The position numbers and the translations under genes are program-made. Shown here piece by piece: positions 48,411-56,311 of a stretch of 64,000 nt of DNA. A model generated the notes under the pieces. That model had not been told where the DNA came from and searched no databases. It saw nothing but the letters and a program-made list of their open reading frames with translations. The stretch covers positions 1 through 64,000 of the forward strand of contig NZ_JABXWI010000029.1 in NCBI RefSeq assembly GCF_014930365.1, given 5' to 3'. Positions within the stretch are counted from its first letter, which is position 1. Every line of letters begins with the position of its first letter. The stretch is from Streptomyces caniscabiei. GTDB taxonomy: Bacteria; Actinomycetota; Actinomycetes; Streptomycetales; Streptomycetaceae.

Positions 48411-49388
48411 CTACGCGTCCCGGTCGTGCAGCGGCGTGCCGCAGAGGGACGTGGACCGGGTGCCGTCCACGCCGACCGGCGGGTCCCCGGCGACCATCAC
48501 CCGGTGCATGATGCGCGGGAAGTCCAGGTGGGCCGTGTCGTTGGGGGCGAGATGGACGGTGGCGCGGTTGTCCCAGAGGGCCACCGACCCCGGCTCCCAG
48601 CGGAAGCGGACCGTGTACTCGGGGCGGGTGATCTGCTCGACGAACATCTCGAGGAGGAGCCGGCTCTCGGCCCGGGTGACGTCGACGATGTTCTCGACGT
48701 AGTACGGGTTGACGTACAGGATCCGCTCGCCGGTCTCGGGGTGGACGCGGACGACCGGGTGGACGGACGCGACCTGGTGGTCCTGGAGATGGCGGAGATA
48801 GGGGTCGGGGCCGGAACGCGCGAGGTACCCGACGCCGAGCCGGTGCTCGGCGCGCAGCCCGTCAGCGAACCGGCGCACCGGATCGGACAGGCCCGCGTAG
48901 GCGGCCCCGAGATCGGCCCAGGTGGTGTCGCCGCCGTACGGGGGCACGCGCTCGGCGCGGAGCAGGGTCAGGGCGGGCGGGTCGATGCGCGCGGTGTGGT
49001 CGGCGTGCCAGCCCCGGAGGGTGGAGTGGCGGCGGCGCTCCAGCCACTCGGCCTGGTCCATGCCGTGCTTGCGGCCCAGTTCCTGACGGTCGGCGGTCGT
49101 CTCGATCTCGGGGTGCCCGACGGGCGAGACCGAGCCCCGCGACCGCAGCCGGATCGGCTCCCCGAAGCGGCGCGCGAACGCGATCTGCCCGGCGTGGTCC
49201 AGCCGCTGGCCCCGGAAGAACACGACCTTCCAGCGGAGCAGCGCCGCCCGGACGGCGGCGACCGTCCTGTCGTCGAGCGGGGCGGCGAGATCGACGCCGT
49301 GGATGTCGGCGCCGATGTACCCGGAGGCCGGCCGTACGTCCAGGCCGCCCGCGGGCCCCGTCGATGACCTGTTCGTGTCGATGCTCAC
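48411..49388 (-). CDS. TauD/TfdA-family Fe(II)/2-oxoglutarate dioxygenase
   Basis: A 325-residue enzyme using O2 and 2-oxoglutarate to oxidise a small substrate such as taurine or a related sulfonate or acid. It has WKVVFFRGQRLDHAGQIAFARRFGEP, the metal pair in WHADHT (His-x-Asp), the distal His in ALWDNRATVHLA and the 2-oxoglutarate Arg in MHRVMVAGD. GTG 49388 is chosen (MSIDTNRSS), since the long open frame above it is shadow sequence. It is divergent from the dehydrogenase gene at 49551. The substrate is not deducible. Confidence 0.92.
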   Translation of the reverse strand: MSIDTNRSSTGPAGGLDVRPASGYIGADIHGVDLAAPLDDRTVAAVRAALLRWKVVFFRGQRLDHAGQIAFARRFGEPIRLRSRGSVSPVGHPEIETTADRQELGRKHGMDQAEWLERRRHSTLRGWHADHTARIDPPALTLLRAERVPPYGGDTTWADLGAAYAGLSDPVRRFADGLRAEHRLGVGYLARSGPDPYLRHLQDHQVASVHPVVRVHPETGERILYVNPYYVENIVDVTRAESRLLLEMFVEQITRPEYTVRFRWEPGSVALWDNRATVHLAPNDTAHLDFPRIMHRVMVAGDPPVGVDGTRSTSLCGTPLHDRDA

Positions 49389-49550
49389 GTGGCCCGGTCT
49401 TCCCACGGCACCGCCCGCGCATGCGGAGCGGCCGGGACGTGTCCTGATCCGCCTCTCCGCCATCGGAGTTCGCCCGGTGTCGTAGCGCCCTCCGCCCCGC
49501 CCCGTGCTGCGAAACTGCCAACGCACTGTACGCGGCAGGAAGTTGACGTC

Positions 49551-50441
49551 ATGACGGACAAGCTCACCGTAAGTGTCCTGGGTACCGGCATCATGGGGGC
49601 CGCGATGGCCCGCAACCTCGTCCGCGCCGGTCACGCCGTACGGGTGTGGAACCGCACCCGGGAGAAGGCCGAGCCGCTCGCCGCCGACGGGGCGCGGGTC
49701 GCCGGCAGCCCGGCCGAGGCCGTACGGGGCGCCGACGTGGTGCTCACGGTGCTGTACGACGGGGCGGCGGCCCGGGACGTCATGCGTGAGGCGGTGCCCG
49801 CGCTGAGCCCCGGCACGGCCTGGGTCCAGTCCACCACCGCGGGCCTGGAGGACGTCGCCGACCTGGCCGCGCTGGCCGACGCGCACGGACTGGTCTTCTA
49901 CGACGCCCCGGTCCTCGGCACCCGGCAGCCCGCCGAGGCGGGGCAGCTGACGGTGCTGGCGGCGGGGCCGGTCGAGGGGCGGGGGACGGTGACACCCGTC
50001 TTCGACGCCGTCGGCGTCCGTACGGTGTGGACCGGCGAGGACGGCGCGGCGGGCACCGCGACCCGGCTCAAGCTGGTGGCCAACAGCTGGGTGCTGGCCG
50101 CGACCAACGCGGCCGGGGAGGTCCTGGCGCTGTCCAAGGTCCTCGGCGTCGACCCGCGGTCCTTCTTCGAGATCATCGAGGGCGGCCCGCTCGACATGGG
50201 CTATCTGCGCGCCAAGTCCGCGCTCGTCCTGGAGGGCCGGCTCTCCCCGGCGTCCTTCGCGGTCTCCACCGCCGCCAAGGACGCCCGGCTGATCGTCGAG
50301 GCCGGGCAGCGGTACGGCGTACGCCTCGACGTGGCCTCCGCCGGCGCCGACCGCCTGGCCCGCGCCGCCGCCCAGGGCCACGCCGACGAGGACATGGCCG
50401 CCGCGTACTTCGCGAGCTTCGAGGAGGGAACGGGCGGGTGA
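49551..50441 (+). CDS. NAD(P)-dependent beta-hydroxyacid dehydrogenase-like protein
   Basis: The 296-residue protein has a Rossmann start VSVLGTGIMGAAMARNLVRAGHAVRVWNRT. The family motif around FYDAPVLGTRQPAEAGQLTVLAAG has Thr-Arg in place of the usual SGG of 3-hydroxyisobutyrate dehydrogenases. The catalytic Lys lies in LKLVANSWVLAATNAAGEVLAL. The altered substrate loop (usually DAPVSGG) suggests an imine-reductase-like or unusual substrate. AGGAAG precedes the ATG. It is divergent from the TauD gene with 160 bp between. Confidence 0.88.
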   Translation: MTDKLTVSVLGTGIMGAAMARNLVRAGHAVRVWNRTREKAEPLAADGARVAGSPAEAVRGADVVLTVLYDGAAARDVMREAVPALSPGTAWVQSTTAGLEDVADLAALADAHGLVFYDAPVLGTRQPAEAGQLTVLAAGPVEGRGTVTPVFDAVGVRTVWTGEDGAAGTATRLKLVANSWVLAATNAAGEVLALSKVLGVDPRSFFEIIEGGPLDMGYLRAKSALVLEGRLSPASFAVSTAAKDARLIVEAGQRYGVRLDVASAGADRLARAAAQGHADEDMAAAYFASFEEGTGG

Positions 50442-50454
50442 GGGCCGTGGGTGA

Positions 50455-50495
50455 CTGAGGGGGGTGGGCGCCCCTGCCACCCCGCCGCCCCTCAG
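50455..50495. terminator. Bidirectional hairpin between convergent genes
   Basis: CTGAGGGG pairs with CCCCTCAG, enclosing further GGTGGG/CCACCC pairing. It overlaps the last codon and stop of the antiporter gene. Confidence 0.6.
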
Positions 50496-51826
50496 GCCCG
50501 ATCGGCCGCGTTCTGCTCGTCCAGCGCCTCGTGGGCTCCCTGCGAAGGCGCCGGTGAGGCGTCTCCCCCAGCCGGGCCGGGCGGCGTCGGCCCGCGCAGT
50601 CGGCCGGTCAGCCACATCGCCACCGGCTCCGTCCACCGCGCGGACAGCGGGCCGACGATCACCAGGATGAGGACGTACGCCGTGGCCAGCGGGCCGAGGG
50701 AGGGTTCGATGCCGGCGGTGACGGCGAGCCCGGCGATGACGATGGAGAACTCGCCGCGGGCGACGAGCGTGCCCCCCGCCCGCCAGCGCCCCTTGGCGGA
50801 GATACCGGCCCGGCGCGCGGCCCAGTACCCGGTGGCGACCTTCGTCAGCGCGGTGACGAGGGCCAGGGCGAGGGCGGGCAGCAGCACCGGCGGGATGCTG
50901 GCGGGGTCGGTGTGCAGCCCGAAGAAGACGAAGAAAACGGCGGCGAACAGGTCCCGGAGCGGCGCCAGCAGACTGTGCGCCCCCTCGGCCACCTCACCCG
51001 ACAGCGCGATGCCGACGAGGAACGCGCCCACCGCCGCCGACACCTGCAACTGCTGCGCGAGCCCGGCGACGAGGAGCGTCAGGCCGAGGACGACGAGCAG
51101 CAGCTTCTCCGGGTCGTCGCTGGAGACGAACCGCGAGATGTGCCGCCCGTAGCGCACGGCCACCAGCAGGACGACCCCGGCGGTGCCGAGCGCGATGGCC
51201 AGCGTGGCGCTGCCCGCAGCGAGACCCGCCCCGGCCAGGAGCGCGGTGAGGATCGGCAGGTAGACGGCCATGGAGAGGTCTTCGAGGACCAGGATGCTGA
51301 GGATGACCGGGGTCTCGCGGTTGCCGAGCCGTCCGAGGTCGCCGAGGACCTTGGCGATGACGCCGGAGGACGAGATCCAGGTGACGCCGGCGAGGACGAC
51401 GGCGGCGACGGGCCCCCAGCCGAGGAGGAGGGCCATGGCGGCGCCGGGCAGGGCGTTGAGGGCGGCGTCGACGAGTCCGGCCGGGTACTGGGTCTTGAGG
51501 TTGGAGACGAGGTCGCTGGCGGTGTATTCCAGGCCGAGCATGAGCAGCAGCAGGATCACGCCGATCTCGGCGCCGATCGCGACGAACTCCTCGCTCGTCC
51601 CGAGCGGCAGCAACCCGCCCTCCCCGAAGGCGAGTCCGGCCAGCAGATACAGCGGGATGGGCGACAGCCGGAACCGTCCGGCGAACCGCCCCAGCAGCCC
51701 GAGTCCGAGGATGATCGCGCCGAACTCGACCAGGAAGACGGCGGAGGAGTGCCCCGAGGAGGACGACTGGGCGAAGAAGAGGTGTGCGGCGGGCTGACCG
51801 GTGACATGGGCGGCGAAGTGCGTCAC
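50492..51826 (-). CDS. CPA2-type K+/H+ antiporter (KhtU/KefB-like)
   Basis: A 444-residue membrane antiporter with about 12-13 hydrophobic helices. Seen: FGAIILGLGLLGRFAGRFRLSPIPLYLLAGLAFG in helices 1-2, the central SSSGVIAKVLGDLGRL region, the paired LEDLSMAVYLPIL (Glu-Asp in the ion site, as ED of CPA2 proteins) and VARGEFSIVIAGL in a late helix. There is no TrkA-N domain of its own; the partner protein encoded just upstream supplies TrkA-C regulation. GTG 51826 lies 4 bp after that gene's stop. Confidence 0.9.
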   Translation of the reverse strand: MTHFAAHVTGQPAAHLFFAQSSSSGHSSAVFLVEFGAIILGLGLLGRFAGRFRLSPIPLYLLAGLAFGEGGLLPLGTSEEFVAIGAEIGVILLLLMLGLEYTASDLVSNLKTQYPAGLVDAALNALPGAAMALLLGWGPVAAVVLAGVTWISSSGVIAKVLGDLGRLGNRETPVILSILVLEDLSMAVYLPILTALLAGAGLAAGSATLAIALGTAGVVLLVAVRYGRHISRFVSSDDPEKLLLVVLGLTLLVAGLAQQLQVSAAVGAFLVGIALSGEVAEGAHSLLAPLRDLFAAVFFVFFGLHTDPASIPPVLLPALALALVTALTKVATGYWAARRAGISAKGRWRAGGTLVARGEFSIVIAGLAVTAGIEPSLGPLATAYVLILVIVGPLSARWTEPVAMWLTGRLRGPTPPGPAGGDASPAPSQGAHEALDEQNAADRA

Positions 51827-51830
51827 CGGC

Positions 51831-52316
51831 TCACGTCCGCCCGAGTATCGCGGCGGCCGTGTCCACACCCTCCCGGGTGCCGATCACGATGAGCGTGTCA
51901 CCGCCGGCCAGCCGGAAGTCCGGCGTCGGCGACGGAATCGCCTCGGCCCGCCGCAGTACGGCCACGATGGAGGCGCCCGTCTCGGTCCGCATCCGGGTGT
52001 CGCCCAGGACCCGCCCGTTCCAGTGGGACGTCGACGCCAGCTCGATCCGCTCCGCGACGAGCCCCAACTCCGTGGTGGACAACAGGTTCGGGCTGTGGTG
52101 GTCCGGCGCCAGCGAGTCGACGAGGGCGGTCGCCTCACCCGGGGTGAGCCGGACCGACAGCGCGCACGCGTCCGGATCGTCCTGTCGGTACGCGCTCAAC
52201 GTCCGCGCACCGTCCCGATGAGCGACCACCGAGATCCGTCGCTGCTCCCTGGTCGTGAGGTCGTAGCGGACCCCGATACCGGGCAACGGCGTACTGCTGA
52301 GGCGCGGAGCACCCAC
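51831..52316 (-). CDS. TrkA-C regulatory subunit of the antiporter (KhtT-like)
   Basis: The 161-residue protein starts at GTG 52316, 6 bases after a perfect AGGAGG; a longer frame begins with TTG and is rejected. The N-terminal domain (TPLPGIGVRYDLTTREQRRISVVAHRDGARTL) is the KhtT type. The C-terminal TrkA-C domain (about 80-158) has DTRMRTETGASIVAVLRR and FRLAGGDTLIVIGT for nucleotide or ligand binding. It gates the antiporter encoded 4 bp downstream. In Bacillus the pair is controlled by pH and c-di-AMP; that is known of the family, not shown here. Confidence 0.9.
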   Translation of the reverse strand: MGAPRLSSTPLPGIGVRYDLTTREQRRISVVAHRDGARTLSAYRQDDPDACALSVRLTPGEATALVDSLAPDHHSPNLLSTTELGLVAERIELASTSHWNGRVLGDTRMRTETGASIVAVLRRAEAIPSPTPDFRLAGGDTLIVIGTREGVDTAAAILGRT

Positions 52317-52488
52317 GGCTGGCCTCCTGTCTGATTCGGATATGTCATCGGACAACCGTCGGTGCCACCCTAACGAGACCCCGAAAACCGGCCTCCGGCC
52401 GCCGGGTCGGCCACCCGATGGAACAATCCCCCTTCACCCCGGGACCGGCCCACCCACCCCGGTCGCGGGCTGACCGAAAGGAACGACC

Positions 52489-52614
52489 ATGATCCCCTCG
52501 GGTGTCCCCACACCCCGCACAGCGGGCACCCCGACGGCACACGGCATACCCCTGCCTCCCGGGCCGGCGCGGCCCGTCCGGCGAGGCCCCCACACCCCCG
52601 GAGCGCGCCCGTGA
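52489..52614 (+). CDS. Possible 41-residue Pro-rich coupled ORF
   Basis: ATG 52489 is 7 bases after AAGGAA, and the frame (MIPSGVPTPRTAGTPTAHG...) ends in a GTGA overlap with the next gene's start. The peptide is Pro/Gly/Arg-rich without structure. It may act as a coupling leader and not as a protein. The 52,317-52,488 stretch has no other feature seen. Confidence 0.4.
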   Translation: MIPSGVPTPRTAGTPTAHGIPLPPGPARPVRRGPHTPGARP

Positions 52615-53054
52615 TCCAGTGGGTGTCCCTGGGGAGCGGCCCGCGCCCCGTCCCCCAGCCCGTGGCCACCCCCCTGGTGTGGGCGACGGCCTTCGGGGGC
52701 GCGATGGCGTTGGTGGCCGTCCTGAACGCACTGGTGGGCACGGACCGCCCGGGCCTCGCCCTGGTGGCCCTGTCCCTGCTCTCCGCACTGCTCGGGGTCT
52801 ACGCCCGCTTCATCGCGGCCCCCGGCACGGCCGCCCTGTGCTGGCTGTTCCTCAACGGCTTCGCCATCCCACCCGCGGGCGTCCTGACGTGGGCCAACCC
52901 GCGCGACACCTTCTGGCTGGTCTGCCTGCTCACCGCCGCCCTCACCGGCACGACCCTGGCCCGCCTCCTCCAGGCCCGCGCCGCCTACCGCCGCCTCACC
53001 ACGGCCCCCGCCCCGCCCACCCCCGAGCCACCGGACCGGCCCCTCACCCACTGA
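52611..53054 (+). CDS. Small integral membrane protein (hypothetical)
   Basis: 147 residues from GTG 52611. Four hydrophobic helices (about 18-42, 48-66, 70-92, 98-122) include FIAAPGTAALCWLFLNGFAIPPAGVLTW. The arrangement resembles the DUF4118-type four-helix module of some sensor proteins. A Pro-rich cytoplasmic tail follows. It is coupled to the short ORF upstream, and the AraC-type gene follows after 57 bp. The function is unknown. Confidence 0.7.
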   Translation: MIQWVSLGSGPRPVPQPVATPLVWATAFGGAMALVAVLNALVGTDRPGLALVALSLLSALLGVYARFIAAPGTAALCWLFLNGFAIPPAGVLTWANPRDTFWLVCLLTAALTGTTLARLLQARAAYRRLTTAPAPPTPEPPDRPLTH

Positions 53055-53111
53055 CCACGACGACCCCCGCACCCACCCCGCGCGCACCCCGCCTCCTCGT
53101 ACCCTGTCCCC

Positions 53112-54071
53112 GTGTCGCCGTCCTCCCGTCTGCATCGCGTCGCCGTCCTGGTGCTCGTGGGCGCGAAGCCGCTCGACGTCGGCATCCCGGCCCAGGTGTT
53201 CACGACGCGCGCGAGCATGCCGTACGAGGTGCGCGTGTGCGGGGCGACCCCGGGCCTCGTGACCGGCGGCGACGGCCTGTCGTACTCCGTCGCCCACGGC
53301 CTCGACGCGCTCGCGTGGGCCGACATCGTCTTCATCCCCGGCTACCGGTTCCCGGACCGCGACGACCCGCCGCGGGCCGTCGTCGACGCGCTGATCGAGG
53401 CCCACGCCCGGGGCACGCGGCTCGCCGCCATCTCGACGGGCGCCTTCGCGCTCGCCGCGACGGGCCTGCTCGACGGCAGACGCGCCACGACGCACTGGCA
53501 CTACGCACGGGCGCTCGCGGCGAAGCACCCGCTCGTCCGGGTCGACGAGAACGTGCTGTTCGTCGACGAGGGCAGCGTGCTGACGTCGGCGGGCGCCGCC
53601 TCCGGCATCGACCTGTGCCTGCACATCCTGCGCGGCGACCTCGGCGTGGCCGCGTCGAACCACGCGGCCCGGCGCCTGGTCGCGGCCCCCTACCGCAGCG
53701 GCGGCCAGGCCCAGTACGTGCCGCGCAGCGTGCCGGAGCCGCTCGGCGAGCGCTTCGCCGCCACCCGCGAATGGGCGCTGCACCGGCTCGGCGAGCCGCT
53801 CACCCTGGAGATCCTCGCCGGGCACGCGGCGGTCTCGCCGCGCACGTTCTCGCGGCGCTTCGCCGAGGACACGGGGTACACGCCGATGCAGTGGGTGATG
53901 CGCGCCCGGATCGACGTGGCCCGTGAGCTGCTGGAGCGTTCGCAGCGCGGCGTCGAGCAGATCGCCGCCGACGTCGGTCTGGGCACCGGCGCGAATCTGA
54001 GGATGCACTTCCAGCGCATCCTCGGCACCACGCCCAGCGAGTACCGGCGCACCTTCACGCGGGGCGAGTAG
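53112..54071 (+). CDS. GlxA-like AraC-family regulator with DJ-1/PfpI domain
   Basis: The 319-residue regulator has an N-terminal DJ-1/PfpI amidotransferase-like domain (about 8-180; AVLVLVGAKPLDVGIPAQVF, IVFIPGYRFPD). In AISTGAFALAATGLLDGRRAT the usual Cys of the nucleophile elbow is missing, so the domain is a sensor, not an enzyme. The C-terminal AraC helix-turn-helix pair (about 220-315) has LTLEILAGHAAVSPRTFSRRFAEDTG and IAADVGLGTGANLRMHFQRILGTTPSEYRR. It lies just upstream of gap. It may control the membrane protein, gap or a distant target. Confidence 0.9.
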   Translation: MSPSSRLHRVAVLVLVGAKPLDVGIPAQVFTTRASMPYEVRVCGATPGLVTGGDGLSYSVAHGLDALAWADIVFIPGYRFPDRDDPPRAVVDALIEAHARGTRLAAISTGAFALAATGLLDGRRATTHWHYARALAAKHPLVRVDENVLFVDEGSVLTSAGAASGIDLCLHILRGDLGVAASNHAARRLVAAPYRSGGQAQYVPRSVPEPLGERFAATREWALHRLGEPLTLEILAGHAAVSPRTFSRRFAEDTGYTPMQWVMRARIDVARELLERSQRGVEQIAADVGLGTGANLRMHFQRILGTTPSEYRRTFTRGE

Positions 54072-54204
54072 CCCGCCGTCACACGGAGGGAGCGGCCCGC
54101 CGCGCCCGTGGCGCGATCCTTGTGAACCGTGGCGATCCCGCCGCTGTCCCGGCCGTGCGCAGGACGCGACGCTGGTGGTGAACCGAAGGGACAGGACACC
54201 ACTC

Positions 54205-55215
54205 ATGACTCGCATCGCGATCAACGGATTCGGCCGCATCGGACGCAATGTGCTGCGCGCACTGCTCGAACGCGACAGCGACCTCGGCGGCGGCCTCGAC
54301 ATCGTCGCCGTCAACGACCTCACGGAGCCCGCCACCCTCGCCCGGCTGCTCGCCTACGACAGCACCGCCGGCCGTCTCGGCCGTCCGGTGACCGTCGACG
54401 GGAACACCCTCGTCGTCGACGGCCGCCGGATCACGGTGCTGGCCGAGCGGGAGCCCGCGCAGCTGCCGTGGGCCGAACTCGGCGTCGACATCGTCCTGGA
54501 GGCCACCGGCCGCTTCACCTCGGCGAAGGCCGCGCGGGCCCACCTCGACGCGGGGGCGAGGAAGGTGCTCGTGAGCGCGCCGTCGGACGGCGCCGACGTC
54601 ACCCTCGCGTACGGGGTCAACACCGACGCGTACGACCCGGACGTCCACACGATCGTCTCGAACGCCTCCTGCACGACCAACGCGCTCGCGCCGCTGGCCG
54701 CGGTGCTCGACGAGCTCGCCGGCATAGAACACGGCTTCATGACGACGGTGCACGCGTACACGCAGGAGCAGAACCTCCAGGACGGCCCGCACCGTGACGC
54801 CCGCCGGGCCCGCGCCGCCGCCGTCAACATCGTGCCGACCACGACGGGCGCCGCGAAGGCGATCGGTCTGGTCCTGCCGAACCTGGACGGCAAGCTGTCC
54901 GGCGACTCGATCCGGGTGCCCGTCCCGGTCGGCTCGATCGTCGAACTCAACACGACCGTCGCCCGCGACGTGACCCGCGACGAGGTGCTGGCGGCGTACC
55001 GCGCGGCGGCGGAGGGCCCGCTCGCCGGCGTCCTCGAATACTCGGAGGACCCGCTCGTCTCCGCCGACATCGTGGGCAACCCGGCCTCGTCGATCTTCGA
55101 CTCGGCCCTCACCCGCGTCGAGGGCCGCCACATCAAGGTGGTCGCCTGGTACGACAACGAGTGGGGCTTCTCGAACCGGGTGATCGACACCCTCACCCTC
55201 CTGGCCGCCTCCTGA
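54205..55215 (+). CDS. gap: Type I glyceraldehyde-3-phosphate dehydrogenase
   Basis: A 336-residue glycolytic enzyme: glyceraldehyde-3-phosphate + NAD+ + Pi gives 1,3-bisphosphoglycerate. The NAD fold is RIAINGFGRIGRNVLRALL. The catalytic Cys156 is in SNASCTTNALAP, the His strand is MTTVHAYTQEQNLQDGPH, and the C-terminal WYDNEWGFSNRVIDT is present. The length is standard. It sits apart from pgk/tpi, so it may be a secondary gap gene. It is closed by a strong terminator. Confidence 0.96.
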   Translation: MTRIAINGFGRIGRNVLRALLERDSDLGGGLDIVAVNDLTEPATLARLLAYDSTAGRLGRPVTVDGNTLVVDGRRITVLAEREPAQLPWAELGVDIVLEATGRFTSAKAARAHLDAGARKVLVSAPSDGADVTLAYGVNTDAYDPDVHTIVSNASCTTNALAPLAAVLDELAGIEHGFMTTVHAYTQEQNLQDGPHRDARRARAAAVNIVPTTTGAAKAIGLVLPNLDGKLSGDSIRVPVPVGSIVELNTTVARDVTRDEVLAAYRAAAEGPLAGVLEYSEDPLVSADIVGNPASSIFDSALTRVEGRHIKVVAWYDNEWGFSNRVIDTLTLLAAS

Positions 55216-55227
55216 CCCGCGAACAGG

Positions 55228-55260
55228 AAGGGCCCCACCGGGAACGGTGGGGCCCTTCTT
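55228..55260. terminator. Terminator after gap
   Basis: AAGGGCCCCACCG pairs with CGGTGGGGCCCTT, followed by CTT. It serves gap and, in the other direction, the secreted-protein gene. Confidence 0.88.
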
Positions 55261-55276
55261 CGTGAGCGGCGGCGTC

Positions 55277-56134
55277 TCAGCGCCGGCACTCACGCGCCGT
55301 GACCGCGCGGTCGTGCTTGTAGAACTTGAACACCGGCTGCCCGTTGCGGAGCACGTCGGAGGTGCCGTCGTAGTAGTAGTTCCGGTCCACGATGTCCCGC
55401 TGGGTGCCGTAGATGCCCCACTTGTCGTGGCCGTTCTTCTTGGTGCCGTCGTACCAGTTGTACTCGTCGATCCAGAAGTGCGGGTTGACGCGGACCACGC
55501 GCTTGATGGGCGCCGCGGTGAGCCACCCGGTCCGCCCGGGCGGGACGTCGAGGCTGACGGAACGGCCCCAGCCGACGGTCTTGGCGTAGGACCACGAGTA
55601 CGAGAACTCGGCACCGAGTCCGACCCCGAACATCTTGCTGATGTTGGGGCTGACGCTGAGGCTGCCGTTCACCGTCTTCGTGGTGGTCGTCGTCGTGCTG
55701 TAGGACTGGTCGACCCGCTCGGTGGCGTTGCCGCCCTTCGAGCAGTTGGCCACCTCGTCGGAGTACGCGGTCTGCTTCCCCTCGTACGTCCAGGAGGACG
55801 ACGCGGGGTAGAAGCAGTGGCCCTTGATCTCGCGCCAGCCCGGCTTCATGGCATAGCGGTTCCCCGCCTTGCTGCCGCCGATGTACTGCCAGACCGGGCT
55901 CTTCCCCACGCTTCCGTGGTCTCTGTCGAGCAGCTGCTTGGTGTCGACGTTGTAGTACCAGACGCTCTGGCCGCCCCGGTTGGAGCCGTCCTGGCACATG
56001 TTGGGGAGCAGCGAGTCGTGAGCGCCGTTGACGTCCGTCGTCGCGCTCGCGGCGGGGGCGGAGGTGAGGGTCAGGCCGCTGATCGCCATACCGAAGGCGG
56101 CGCCTGTCAGAAGGCACTTCTTGATGGTGGGCAC
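55277..56134 (-). CDS. Secreted protein with aerolysin/ETX-MTX2-like features
   Basis: The 285-residue product has a clear signal peptide (MPTIKKCLLTGAAFGMAISG, cleavage near APAASA). The mature part has an N-terminal region with four Cys and WYYNVDTKQLLDRDHGSV. Then comes a Ser/Thr-rich alternating stretch (STTTTTTKTVNGSLSVSPNIS), an amphipathic GLGAEFSYSWSYAKT and a PPGRTGWLTAAP turn. This order (S/T-rich beta strands, insertion hairpin, V-PP turn) is that of aerolysin-family beta pore-forming proteins. The match is by eye only; a lectin-like or other beta-rich secreted protein is possible. It stands alone, between gap and the STAND ATPase gene. Confidence 0.65.
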   Translation of the reverse strand: MPTIKKCLLTGAAFGMAISGLTLTSAPAASATTDVNGAHDSLLPNMCQDGSNRGGQSVWYYNVDTKQLLDRDHGSVGKSPVWQYIGGSKAGNRYAMKPGWREIKGHCFYPASSSWTYEGKQTAYSDEVANCSKGGNATERVDQSYSTTTTTTKTVNGSLSVSPNISKMFGVGLGAEFSYSWSYAKTVGWGRSVSLDVPPGRTGWLTAAPIKRVVRVNPHFWIDEYNWYDGTKKNGHDKWGIYGTQRDIVDRNYYYDGTSDVLRNGQPVFKFYKHDRAVTARECRR

Positions 56135-56311
56135 GATGTCTCTTGTCCTTGCGCGTCGGATGCGGGGGGACCACTCGTGTGCGGCCGGGCGGTCGGTGGC
56201 CGGGGGACCGGCTGCGAGCAGTCTTTTGCCGACGCGAGTTGGTGCCCAAGCCCGTCCGAGGGAGGAATCAACTCCTGCGGGACCCGGTGACCCGGCCCGG
56301 TGTCCCCGGAA

